A model generated the notes under the pieces. It was not told the DNA's origin. It saw only the letters and a list, made by a program, of their open reading frames with translations, and made no database searches. Shown in pieces: positions 30,220 through 38,295 of a stretch of 64,000 nucleotides of DNA (positions are counted from its first letter, which is position 1; each line of letters opens with the position of its first letter). This DNA is from Staphylococcus auricularis. Lineage in GTDB: Bacteria; Bacillota; Bacilli; Staphylococcales; Staphylococcaceae. The stretch is taken from positions 248,001 through 312,000 of the forward strand of contig NZ_LLER01000002.1 of the NCBI RefSeq assembly GCF_001500315.1. The letters are read 5' to 3'. Made by a program: the position numbers and the translations under genes.

Positions 30220-31995
30220 ATGGCAGAGAAGAAAATCATTGTTGTTGGTGGGGGCTTAGCAGGTCTCATGTCAACGATTAAAGCGGCGGAACAAGGTGCA
30301 CATATTGACCTGTTTTCAATTGTTCCGGTTAAGCGATCACATTCTGTATGTGCCCAAGGGGGTATCAACGGGGCGGTAAATACGAAAGGTGAGGGTGATT
30401 CACCGGCTATCCATCTAGATGACACAGTCTATGGTGGCGACTTTTTAGCGAACCAACCGCCAGTTAAAGCGATGACCGATGCGGCACCTAGTATTATCCA
30501 CTTACTTGACCGTATGGGTGTGATGTTTAACAGAACAAATGAAGGATTATTAGACTTCCGTCGTTTTGGTGGCACATTACATCATCGAACTGCTTATGCA
30601 GGCGCGACAACAGGGCAACAATTATTATATGCGCTAGATGAACAAGTGCGTAGTTTCGAAGTAGACGGGCTCGTTACTAAATATGAAGGTTGGGAATTTC
30701 TCGGTATTGTAAAAGATGAAGACAATACCGCGAGAGGCATCATCGCTCAAAATCTAACGACAGCTGAGATTCAATCCTTTGGCGCAGATGCGGTTATCAT
30801 GGCGACGGGTGGTCCTGGTATCATCTTCGGTAAAACGACGAACTCTATGATTAACACAGGCTCAGCAGCATCTATCGTTTACCAACAAGGGGTGAAATAC
30901 GCGAACGGTGAGTTTATACAAATCCATCCAACAGCTATTCCTGGTGACGATAAACTGCGTTTGATGAGTGAATCAGCACGTGGTGAAGGCGGTCGTATTT
31001 GGACATATAAAGATGGAAAACCATGGTATTTCTTAGAGGAAAAATACCCAGACTACGGTAACCTCGTACCGCGTGATATCGCAACACGTGAAATTTTCGA
31101 TGTCTGTGTAAATCAAAAATTAGGTATTAATGGTGAAAACATGGTGTACCTTGATTTATCACATAAAGATCCACACGAGTTAGATGTTAAGCTCGGGGGT
31201 ATTATTGAAATTTATGAAAAATTCACTGGGGACGATCCACGAAAAGTACCGATGAAGATCTTCCCTGCTGTGCACTATTCAATGGGTGGACTCTATGTAG
31301 ATTACGATCAGATGACGAACATCAAGGGACTATTTGCGGCAGGTGAATGTGATTACTCTCAACACGGCGGTAATCGCCTCGGTGCGAACTCACTATTATC
31401 TGCTATATTCGGTGGTACAGTCGCAGGTCCAAATGCAGTAGAATATGTTTCTAACGTAGAGAAATCATATACAGACTTAGATGAAAGTATTTTTGAAAAA
31501 CGCGTTCAAGAAGAACAAGAGAAATTCGATGCCTTACTCAATATGCGCGGTACAGAAAATGCATATCAGTTGCATAAAGAACTCGGCGAGGTCATGACAG
31601 ATAACGTGACTGTAGTACGTAAAAATGATTTATTACTCGAAACCGATAAAAAAATATTAGAGCTGATGGAGCGCTACAAAGATATTGATATGGAAGATAC
31701 ACAAACCTGGAGCAACCAAGCTGTGTTCTTTACACGTCAGTTATGGAACATGCTTGAGCTGGCACGGGTGATTACGATTGGCGCTTATAACCGTAATGAA
31801 TCTCGTGGCGCTCACTACAAACCTGAATTTCCTGAAAGAAATGATGAAGAGTGGTTGAAGACAACGTTAGCCGAATTCCAAGGCAAAGGACAAAAACCCA
31901 AATTCACTTATGAAGATGTCGATGTAAGCCTAGTTAAACCGCGTAAACGTGACTACACTTCTAAATCTAAAGGGGCAGTAAGTAATGGTAAATAA
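30220..31995 (+). CDS. sdhA: Succinate dehydrogenase flavoprotein subunit
   Basis: The 591-residue catalytic subunit oxidises succinate to fumarate. The N-terminal Rossmann motif is VVGGGLAGLMS and the covalent FAD attachment histidine is His41 in RSHSVCAQGG. The substrate loop includes LHHRTAYAGATTGQ, and further active-site residues lie in HPTAIPG, SESARGEGG and HYSMGGL. It sits on the inner face of the membrane with SdhB, anchored by SdhC. GGGGAGTGAAATTTT precedes the ATG. It overlaps sdhB by 11 bases. Confidence 0.98.
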   Translation: MAEKKIIVVGGGLAGLMSTIKAAEQGAHIDLFSIVPVKRSHSVCAQGGINGAVNTKGEGDSPAIHLDDTVYGGDFLANQPPVKAMTDAAPSIIHLLDRMGVMFNRTNEGLLDFRRFGGTLHHRTAYAGATTGQQLLYALDEQVRSFEVDGLVTKYEGWEFLGIVKDEDNTARGIIAQNLTTAEIQSFGADAVIMATGGPGIIFGKTTNSMINTGSAASIVYQQGVKYANGEFIQIHPTAIPGDDKLRLMSESARGEGGRIWTYKDGKPWYFLEEKYPDYGNLVPRDIATREIFDVCVNQKLGINGENMVYLDLSHKDPHELDVKLGGIIEIYEKFTGDDPRKVPMKIFPAVHYSMGGLYVDYDQMTNIKGLFAAGECDYSQHGGNRLGANSLLSAIFGGTVAGPNAVEYVSNVEKSYTDLDESIFEKRVQEEQEKFDALLNMRGTENAYQLHKELGEVMTDNVTVVRKNDLLLETDKKILELMERYKDIDMEDTQTWSNQAVFFTRQLWNMLELARVITIGAYNRNESRGAHYKPEFPERNDEEWLKTTLAEFQGKGQKPKFTYEDVDVSLVKPRKRDYTSKSKGAVSNGK

Positions 31996-32794
31996 TCGTG
32001 TTGAAACAGACGAAAGAAGTGCAACTGCAAAAAGTCGTAAACCAATTAAATTAATTATTAAACGACAAGACAATAAAGATTCTAAGCCTTACACGGAAGA
32101 ATTTGAAATCCCTTATAAAGAAAATTTAAATATCATCGCATGTTTAATGTATATTCGTAGAAATCCATACAATGCGAAAGGTGAAAAAACGACACCTGTT
32201 GTATGGGATATGAACTGTTTAGAAGAAGTGTGTGGGGCTTGTTCAATGGTTATCAACGGTCGCGCAAGACAATCTTGTTCTGCCATTGTGGATCAGTTAG
32301 AACAACCGATTCGTTTAGAACCGATGAATACGTTCCCTGTGGTACGTGACTTACAAGTAGACCGTACGCGTATGTTCGACAACTTAAAACGTATGAAAGC
32401 CTGGATACCGATCGATGGAACGTATGATCTCGGTCCTGGACCACGTATGCCAGAGAAAAAACGTCAAACGGCTTATGAATTATCTAAATGTATGACGTGT
32501 GGTGTTTGTTTAGAAGTGTGTCCAAACGTTACACGCAATAATGACTTCGTTGGAGCACAAGCTATTTCTCAAGTACGTTTATTTAACTTACATCCAACGG
32601 GTGCGATGACTAAAGATGAACGTCTAGATGCTTTAATGGGTGCTGGTGGTTTACAAGCTTGCGGTAACTCACAAAACTGTGTGAATGCATGTCCTAAAGG
32701 CATTCCTTTAACGACATCTATCGCAGCGATGAACCGAGAAACGTCATTCCATATGTTTAAATCATTCTTTGGCTCTGACCATAAAGTCGAATAA
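31985..32794 (+). CDS. sdhB: Succinate dehydrogenase iron-sulfur subunit
   Basis: The 269-residue electron-transfer subunit carries three iron-sulfur clusters. The N-terminal ferredoxin-like domain has the [2Fe-2S] ligands in NCLEEVCGACSMVI and SCSAIV. The C-terminal helical domain has CMTCGVCLEVCPN, CGNSQNC and CPKG for the [4Fe-4S] and [3Fe-4S] clusters. Its start lies within the end of sdhA, so synthesis is coupled. A hairpin terminator follows. Confidence 0.98.
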   Translation: MVNNRVETDERSATAKSRKPIKLIIKRQDNKDSKPYTEEFEIPYKENLNIIACLMYIRRNPYNAKGEKTTPVVWDMNCLEEVCGACSMVINGRARQSCSAIVDQLEQPIRLEPMNTFPVVRDLQVDRTRMFDNLKRMKAWIPIDGTYDLGPGPRMPEKKRQTAYELSKCMTCGVCLEVCPNVTRNNDFVGAQAISQVRLFNLHPTGAMTKDERLDALMGAGGLQACGNSQNCVNACPKGIPLTTSIAAMNRETSFHMFKSFFGSDHKVE

Positions 32795-32837
32795 TGGGTT
32801 TGAGTATGGCAAAATCATGATCTATCAGAGTGCTAAG

Positions 32838-32888
32838 GTCTCTATCAATGCTGTTTATCCGAACATGTCACATTGATGGAGGCTTTTT
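32838..32888 (+). terminator. Terminator of sdhCAB
   Basis: GTCTCTATCAATG pairs with CATTGATGGAGGC through a stem with G:U pairs and a 20-base loop, followed by TTTTTA. Confidence 0.7.
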
Positions 32889-32946
32889 ACTTGTGAAAAA
32901 TTGCTTTCACGTACACTTATGATGTCATACTTACATGCGTCAGATA

Positions 32947-32975
32947 TGAATTACGTGAATCTGATATGCTACAAT
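32947..32975 (+). promoter_or_regulatory. Extended -10 promoter of murI
   Basis: TGAATT, 17 bases, TACAAT, with a TGC extension immediately before the -10. Confidence 0.6.
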
Positions 32976-33008
32976 GAAAAGCGACTCTAAAATAAGGAAG
33001 TTGAAATT

Positions 33009-33809
33009 ATGGATAAACCAATCGGTGTGATTGACTCAGGCGTTGGGGGCTTAACCGTTGCAAAAGAGATTATGCGTCAATTACCAAACGAAACTATTTA
33101 TTACTTAGGTGATATTGCGCGCTGTCCTTATGGTCCGCGTGAAGGTGACGAAGTTAAACGATTTACCTTACAGCTATCAAAAAAATTAATGAAAATGGAT
33201 ATTAAAATGCTCGTCATTGCTTGTAATACAGCAACAGCGGTGGCATTGAAAACGTTAAAAGAAATGTTACCGATACCTGTCATTGGCGTCATCGAACCTG
33301 GTGCTCGAACAGCGATTATGACGACAAAAAATAATCAAGTATTAATATTAGGGACAGAAGGTACAATCAAATCTGAAGCATACCCACGACACATTAAAAA
33401 TATTAATCCTAATGTTTCTGTTTCAGGTGTCGCTTGTCCTGACTTTGTGCCATTAGTAGAACAAATCCGGTATAAAGATCCAACGATTACGAGCATTATT
33501 GTACATAAAACATTAAAAGACGTACGCCATTGTAAAGCAGACACGGTTATTCTTGGGTGTACACATTATCCGTTACTTTATCGTCCAATCAACGATTTCT
33601 TCAATGGTGAAAAAACGGTTATTTCTTCAGGTTTAGAAACTGCACGAGAAGTAAGCGCATTATTGACATTCAGTAATGAACACGCCGGTCATACTAAAAA
33701 CCCACCCCATCGTTTCTTTTCTACTGGGGAAACGAAATATATTGAATATATAATTTCTGAGTGGTTAAATATGGATGTAACTGTGGAGCAAATTAAAGTA
33801 GATGAATAG
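33009..33809 (+). CDS. murI: Glutamate racemase
   Basis: MurI converts L- to D-glutamate for the peptidoglycan stem peptide. The 266-residue protein begins with the family motif [17 protein letters not shown]. It has the two catalytic cysteines in [11 protein letters not shown] and [10 protein letters not shown], each beside the expected Thr or His. The ATG has AAGGAAG upstream. It leads an apparent operon with rdgB and a phosphodiesterase gene, an order shared with S. aureus and B. subtilis (racE-ysnA-ysnB). Confidence 0.97.
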   Translation: MDKPIGVIDSGVGGLTVAKEIMRQLPNETIYYLGDIARCPYGPREGDEVKRFTLQLSKKLMKMDIKMLVIACNTATAVALKTLKEMLPIPVIGVIEPGARTAIMTTKNNQVLILGTEGTIKSEAYPRHIKNINPNVSVSGVACPDFVPLVEQIRYKDPTITSIIVHKTLKDVRHCKADTVILGCTHYPLLYRPINDFFNGEKTVISSGLETAREVSALLTFSNEHAGHTKNPPHRFFSTGETKYIEYIISEWLNMDVTVEQIKVDE

Positions 33810-33818
33810 GTGATATAA

Positions 33819-34403
33819 ATGGAAGATATTGTTATCGCAACGAATAATCAAGGTAAAATAAATGATTTTAAAGTAATCTTTCCTCAATATAACGTCATAG
33901 GGATCTCTGAATTGATTGAAGGCTTCGATGTGGAAGAAACAGGAGATACGTTTGAAGCAAACGCTAAGCTCAAATCTGAAGCGGCTGCAAAAGCACTGAA
34001 TAAACGTGTGATTGCGGATGACAGTGGCTTGGAAGTGATGAGTTTAAACGGTGCGCCAGGGGTATATTCCGCACGTTTTGCTGGAGAAGATAAAGACGAT
34101 GATGCGAATATTGAAAAACTGTTAAAAATCTTAGGTGATAGTGAAGCGAGAGACGCACAATTTGTTTGTGTGGTTAGTATGAGTACACCAGGCGGCCCAA
34201 CTGTTCAGTTTAAAGGCGTCGTCGAAGGTGAAATCACACTGCAAAAAATAGGTGAAAATGGGTTCGGTTATGATCCAATCTTTTACTTACCAGAGAAAAA
34301 TAAAACAATGGCCCAACTTTCTGCAGAGGAGAAAAATGAGGTAAGTCATAGACGCCGTGCGATTGACCAACTTCAAACCTATTTAAATAGAGGCGATGAC
34401 TGA
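33819..34403 (+). CDS. rdgB: dITP/XTP pyrophosphatase (RdgB/HAM1 family)
   Basis: The 194-residue enzyme hydrolyses non-canonical purine nucleoside triphosphates (dITP, XTP) to monophosphates, cleaning the nucleotide pool. The nucleotide-binding N terminus is IATNNQGKINDF, with the metal-binding ADDSGLEVMSLNGAPGVYSARFAG and the C-terminal GENGFGYDPIFYLP and SHRRRAIDQL. It lies nine bases after murI, and its stop codon overlaps the start of the next gene by one base. Confidence 0.96.
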   Translation: MEDIVIATNNQGKINDFKVIFPQYNVIGISELIEGFDVEETGDTFEANAKLKSEAAAKALNKRVIADDSGLEVMSLNGAPGVYSARFAGEDKDDDANIEKLLKILGDSEARDAQFVCVVSMSTPGGPTVQFKGVVEGEITLQKIGENGFGYDPIFYLPEKNKTMAQLSAEEKNEVSHRRRAIDQLQTYLNRGDD

Positions 34404-34915
34404 TGACACAACAATGGATTATTGTCAGTGACAATCACACAGAACAAGGTATTTTGTATGAAGTAATTTCAAACTATACAGACGTCGATGTGGCATTACA
34501 TTTAGGAGATTCAGAGTTTGCATATAATGATACTGAATTGAGCTATTATACCAGAGTTAAAGGGAATACAGATTTTTATCCAGAATTTCCTAACGAAACG
34601 CAAGTGAAACAAAATGATATTCGAGCATTTGTAACACATGGTCATCTATATCAAGTGAATATGACACGGCAATATCTCGCACAGAAAGCACGAGAAGAAG
34701 GGTGCCAATTCGCATTTTATGGACATACACATATTGCGAAGTATGAAAATATCGGTGGCGTGCACGTGATCAATCCAGGTAGTATTTCACAATCAAGAAG
34801 TGATATTGAAGAAACTTATGCACAACTCCTCATCGATGAAGATAGACAACATGCAACGCTGCATTTTAGAAATAGAGACCATGCAGTGATCGATACAGTA
34901 GAGTTTGATATTTAG
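34403..34915 (+). CDS. MJ0936/YfcE-type metallophosphoesterase
   Basis: A 170-residue cytosolic phosphodiesterase of the small MJ0936/YsnB group. Metal-binding blocks occur in order: SDNHTEQG, HLGDSE, GNTDF, THGHLYQV and GHTHIA, followed by the family hallmark NPGSIS. The first motif reads DNH rather than the usual DTH or DSH, which is acceptable in this family. The natural substrate is not known. It is coupled to rdgB by one overlapping base and closes the murI operon. Confidence 0.9.
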   Translation: MTQQWIIVSDNHTEQGILYEVISNYTDVDVALHLGDSEFAYNDTELSYYTRVKGNTDFYPEFPNETQVKQNDIRAFVTHGHLYQVNMTRQYLAQKAREEGCQFAFYGHTHIAKYENIGGVHVINPGSISQSRSDIEETYAQLLIDEDRQHATLHFRNRDHAVIDTVEFDI

Positions 34916-34974
34916 TAAGTTAGAATATATTTTGAAAATTAGGTAGTGAAGCAAAGAGGTAGCTACTCATAAGA

Positions 34975-35023
34975 TAAGCGTGGTCATCAATTTGGTCGTT
35001 TAAATTGGTGACCACGCTTTTTG
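34975..35023 (+). terminator. Terminator of murI-rdgB operon
   Basis: AAGCGTGGTCATCAATTT pairs with AAATTGGTGACCACGCTT with one G:U pair, followed by TTT. Confidence 0.88.
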
Positions 35024-35076
35024 TGGTTTGTGTGTGAAAATCGTCATGTGATATGTATATAGTTTAAGCGTTTTAC

Positions 35077-35134
35077 GTGTCAAAAAAGTGCCTTTTTGTG
35101 CCAGATTTGTGTCCTTTTGTGTCAAATTTGCGTC
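35077..35134 (+). repeat. Six-copy GYGYC array, helically phased
   Basis: GTGTC, GTGCC, GTGCC, GTGTC, GTGTC and GCGTC begin at 35077, 35088, 35098, 35109, 35119 and 35130. The spacings are 11, 10, 11, 10 and 11 bases, so all copies face the same side of the helix. It lies about 80 bases beyond the 3' end of the tRNA-Arg gene. I infer protein-binding iterons, possibly integrase arm sites left by a mobile element; no integrase gene is in the window. Confidence 0.7.
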
Positions 35135-35162
35135 AAAATGATTCGACTTTTGGAAAATTAAA

Positions 35163-35198
35163 ATCCCGAAAACCTTGATATATCAAGGTTTTCGGGAT
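35163..35198 (-). terminator. Terminator of tRNA-Arg, 36-base perfect palindrome
   Basis: Two 18-base arms match perfectly with no unpaired loop base. On the minus strand, ATTTTAATTTT follows, fitting a terminator just downstream of the tRNA. Confidence 0.85.
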
Positions 35199-35216
35199 AT
35201 CTAAAATATCAGTTAG

Positions 35217-35290
35217 TGTCCTGGGAGGGATTCGAACCCCCGACCGATGGCTTAGAAGGCCATTGCTCTATCCATCTGAGCTACCAGGAC
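35217..35290 (-). tRNA. tRNA-Arg (anticodon TCT)
   Basis: On the minus strand a full cloverleaf can be drawn: acceptor GTCCTGG pairing with CCAGGAC, D arm GCTCAGATGGATAGAGC, anticodon loop CTTCTAA with TCT, and T loop GGTTCGAATCC. The discriminator base is A; CCA is not encoded. Confidence 0.97.
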
Positions 35291-35592
35291 ATGACTTTTT
35301 TAACACAAGATTAATTATATCTAATTAATGTAAAGAAATCAATAGGACGTGTATGAAAAATAATGATGATTTTGCACTATAATAGGCGTTTTTTCAAAGT
35401 GTTGATACATTTTTCATTATATTGTTATTTCCATCAAACTGAAAGTAATAGCTAAAAAGTCGCTCTATTTCCTTTTACAGCGTCACACACGATCGAATGT
35501 GGCACTTCTGAAACGACTTCTAAATTATCACAGAGACTTTAATGTGTTTTATGAAAAAATTGTAAAGAATGTAAGGGATCAAATATAAATAA
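35291..35592. other. AT-rich gene-free stretch
   Basis: No open frame with a ribosome site and no recognisable RNA was found between the tRNA gene and the MFS gene. It probably includes the tRNA promoter. Confidence 0.5.
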
Positions 35593-35635
35593 AGAGTGGT
35601 ACGTACCATGTTATAATCAATGGCCTGTACCACTC
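35593..35635 (-). terminator. Terminator of the MFS gene
   Basis: GAGTGGTAC at 35594-35602 pairs with GTACCACTC at 35627-35635; on the minus strand TTTATTT follows the stem. Confidence 0.75.
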
Positions 35636-35647
35636 ATTTGTTTCAAC

Positions 35648-37123
35648 TTAATTTGGTTTAGGCGTAATTCTTCTACCTTTACCTAAGATGATTTGAATGA
35701 TAGAAGATATCAACATGATGATGTTGAAGAAAATCATGAGGTAGAACACGACGTGGCCGGCATAAATCGCAACGTCTTGGAATTTAGTTAAAAATTCAGC
35801 TTTACTTGTGATGTTTTGGCTTTTAAGCTCTTCAACCCCATTATGAACATTTGCTTTCGTAATGAAAGAAATGACTGGAACGAGAAGGGCTGCAAATAAA
35901 TTTCTAATAGAATGCATGGTACGTGCTGTATCTGGTGCTTCATCTAAGTCACCATCTAATAAGGTTACCATTGAACCACTTACGAGCGTCATGCTTGCAC
36001 CAAATCCGAGGAGTGCACCTTGCGTATAAAGTAACGGAAGGTTAACAGTATCTCGTAGGATGATCCAGTGTACACTGACGTATAAGATGGAGACGGCACC
36101 GAATACCCCTAAGATACCTGCGCCGAGTTTATCGAAGAATAACATTTTAATTGTCGCTGCAATGATGACACCTACGAAGAAGAACGCATAGAATTTCGCG
36201 TTAATTTCAAAAGGTGTTCTTAGTATTTTTAATAAGAAAATATTAATACCGGCAATTGCGGTCAATAAGGTTAAATGGGTTGAAATTGCCATAATAGCTC
36301 CGAAGAATGGTTTGATTGATAATAATGATTTAAAGTGCATAATCGGATATAATGATCGACTATTCGCAGCTAAAAAGATAATGATGTAAATAACTGCGAA
36401 AGCGATTGAAATCCAGAACCAAATTGTGCTTAAATCATTATGTACGAGAATAACCATTGGAATAGTCATAGCAATAATACCAATTGATGAATGCACGATG
36501 ACTGCCCAATCTACGTGGTGTGTTTCTTTTACGTAGTACTCTTGTCTTTTTAAGTGAAATGCACCGAGAATCAGACATAAAATAGATGCGATAACGTTAG
36601 TTAAGAAAATCCATTTCCATTCGTTAAGTTCAACGGAGAATGATCCAGATAAACCACCAAGTGCATTTGCGCCGAACATGCCGACGATGATCATGAATAA
36701 GAAAATGTTTCTAAAACGTTTTGGAAATGATTTAAATAGTTTCGGAAGTAAAATGAAAAATAGTACGCCAGAGCTAAAACCTTGAATGGTTTTTGCAATC
36801 GTAATGACAGGGAGATTGAAAGAAATTAATCCAATCACTGATCCTAATAGGAAGAGTGAAATAAATAACATATAACTTCTTTTAAAACTTAATCGATGTG
36901 AGAAGGTATGTCCTAATGGAGTACCTGCTGCAAAGGCAAAGTTTCCTATAATAGCGGGAATGACTAAATCTTTAGAACCAATCCCAAAAGATGTTTGTAT
37001 GACACCTTGATTTAAACTGTAAGATAAGTTTGTGAAGAATTGAGAACCGATACCAAAGATGGTAATAAATGCTAAGATAAATAGTTCAGTCATTTTCTCT
37101 TTTCTCGACAATAGATACTTCAC
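35648..37123 (-). CDS. MFS transporter, DHA2-like drug or metabolite exporter
   Basis: A large hydrophobic protein of about 491 residues with 12-14 predicted helices. The loop after the second helix (GTPLGHTFSHRLSFKRSY) resembles MFS motif A. The segment GMFGANALGGLSGSF is a variant of antiporter motif C, with Asn-Ala where the usual Pro lies. This fits the 14-helix DHA2 exporters such as LmrB or NorB-type proteins, but the substrate cannot be predicted. The start is uncertain: GTG 37123 lies eight bases after GGAG, while ATG 37093 begins MTELFILAF. It is a single gene with its own terminator, beside the PSM genes. Confidence 0.8.
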   Translation of the reverse strand: MKYLLSRKEKMTELFILAFITIFGIGSQFFTNLSYSLNQGVIQTSFGIGSKDLVIPAIIGNFAFAAGTPLGHTFSHRLSFKRSYMLFISLFLLGSVIGLISFNLPVITIAKTIQGFSSGVLFFILLPKLFKSFPKRFRNIFLFMIIVGMFGANALGGLSGSFSVELNEWKWIFLTNVIASILCLILGAFHLKRQEYYVKETHHVDWAVIVHSSIGIIAMTIPMVILVHNDLSTIWFWISIAFAVIYIIIFLAANSRSLYPIMHFKSLLSIKPFFGAIMAISTHLTLLTAIAGINIFLLKILRTPFEINAKFYAFFFVGVIIAATIKMLFFDKLGAGILGVFGAVSILYVSVHWIILRDTVNLPLLYTQGALLGFGASMTLVSGSMVTLLDGDLDEAPDTARTMHSIRNLFAALLVPVISFITKANVHNGVEELKSQNITSKAEFLTKFQDVAIYAGHVVFYLMIFFNIIMLISSIIQIILGKGRRITPKPN

Positions 37124-37386
37124 TATTATCACTCCATTTCTATAATGTCACAATTTTATATTATACGCTTTTTTGTAATTGAGCTAAACACATTCGATTT
37201 GGATATCATATTTCCAGAGTTGTGTAAAAATTTAAAAAGATAGACATTATCTCACAGTAATTAAATAGAGTAGGTTGCCACTTATTTTGATAACCATCTT
37301 TTAAATATATTTATTTGCATGCTTGCCTAACTTTGTACATATTTAACAGTCTGAATTTAAAATATGTTTGAAATAGGATACGACTT

Positions 37387-37416
37387 ACAGTTATGCAACG
37401 AATATGTACAGTTAAG
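37387..37416 (+). promoter_or_regulatory. Probable AgrA-binding direct repeat before the PSM-beta genes
   Basis: ACAGTTATG and ACAGTTAAG are separated by 12 bases, the layout of the AgrA sites at agr P2/P3 and psm promoters. A TATAAT follows at 37454-37459. This points to quorum-sensing control of the downstream peptides. Confidence 0.75.
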
Positions 37417-37453
37417 ACTTCTCATATGTATTTAAATATTTTCTCCCTATTTA

Positions 37454-37459
37454 TATAAT
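37454..37459 (+). promoter_or_regulatory. -10 element of the psm-beta transcript
   Basis: TATAAT lies 37 bases beyond the AgrA repeat, near the spacing I recall for agr P2. If used, the mRNA leader is about 300 bases. The rest of the 37124-37770 gap is AT-rich with no other gene. Confidence 0.5.
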
Positions 37460-37770
37460 GAGCTTTTTTAACTTTTTATAAACACGGTGTAAGCGGTTAA
37501 GTGAAAAATGTATCATACTTTTTTACAAAAAGACACATTAATAAGGCTTATTTTACAGAAAAGTCATACAGAATCGGATGCCTAACTGTCATTTAATAGG
37601 TTGTATTCAACAGGTTTGAGTGCAAAAGCATGACTTGAGAAAAATTCCCAACAACTGAAGTGGGATGTACTATAGTAAAGATAACGAAACGATAACAAAA
37701 CACAAACAACGTTGCGATATCGTTTTAACAATTAAATGAGACAATAAATTTTTATAAGGAGTTGTTTTTC

Positions 37771-37905
37771 ATGACAGGTTTATTCGACGCAATCAGAGAC
37801 ACAGTTCAAGCAGGCATTGACGGAGACGGCGCTAAATTAGGTACAAGCATCGTTGACATCGTAGAACAAGGCGTAAACGTAGCAACTGGCATTTTCGGAC
37901 TATAA
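37771..37905 (+). CDS. psmB1: Beta-class phenol-soluble modulin (first copy)
   Basis: A 44-residue amphipathic peptide without a signal sequence: MTGLFDAIRDTVQAGIDGDG, then AKLGTSIVDIVEQG, ending in IFGL. It aligns along its full length with S. aureus PSM-beta1 (same length, GAKLGTSIV core). Beta PSMs are surfactant peptides exported by the Pmt ABC transporter and involved in biofilm structuring. AAGGAGTTGTTTTTC precedes the ATG. The operator upstream suggests agr control. Confidence 0.95.
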   Translation: MTGLFDAIRDTVQAGIDGDGAKLGTSIVDIVEQGVNVATGIFGL

Positions 37906-37944
37906 GACACATATTAATTCATTAAATTTAAAGGAGAGATATAC

Positions 37945-38079
37945 ATGAAAGATTTAGCTCAAGCAATCGCAAACACTGTACAAGCAGCTCAAAACAATAA
38001 CGACTCAGAATTAGGTTCAAGCATCGTTGATATCGTAGAAAGCGGTGTAGGTTTACTAGGTAAAGTTATCGGACTTTAA
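37945..38079 (+). CDS. psmB2: Beta-class phenol-soluble modulin (second copy)
   Basis: A second 44-residue PSM-beta: MKDLAQAIANTVQAAQNNND, then SELGSSIVDIVESG, ending in LLGKVIGL. It shares the SIVDIVE core with the first copy but differs in the N-terminal helix, so the pair arose by an old duplication. AAGGAGAGATATAC precedes the ATG. It lies 39 bases after the first copy in the same transcript. In S. aureus the two genes are also tandem. Confidence 0.95.
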   Translation: MKDLAQAIANTVQAAQNNNDSELGSSIVDIVESGVGLLGKVIGL

Positions 38080-38108
38080 TTCTTACCATAAGTTAAAATT
38101 ACTCCAAT

Positions 38109-38140
38109 GAGGTTAGGACGTCTGTCTTAACCTCTTTTTC
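38109..38140 (+). terminator. Terminator of the psm-beta genes
   Basis: GAGGTTAGGAC and GTCTTAACCTC form an 11-bp stem with a four-base loop (G:U allowed), followed by TTTTTC. Confidence 0.88.
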
Positions 38141-38295
38141 TATGTAAATTACATATGATTTTACTCACTCTCTAAAAATTTCCTCCTATTTTATTTTCTC
38201 ACTCCTTTTATTTTAAAAACCGTTACACATTGCCAAATCTCAGCTTTCATTTTATGCTAGAAAATGACTTTTGAAATAGAAATGAGATCATTAAG

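Noticed and set aside
35077..35134. The repeat array as a CRISPR
   Set aside because: Units are about 10-11 bases with no distinct spacers, and there are no cas genes nearby.
37488..37501. Possible cre site TGTAAGCGGTTAAG before the psm genes
   Set aside because: It lacks the conserved C near the 3' end and is not palindromic, so it is a poor CcpA site.
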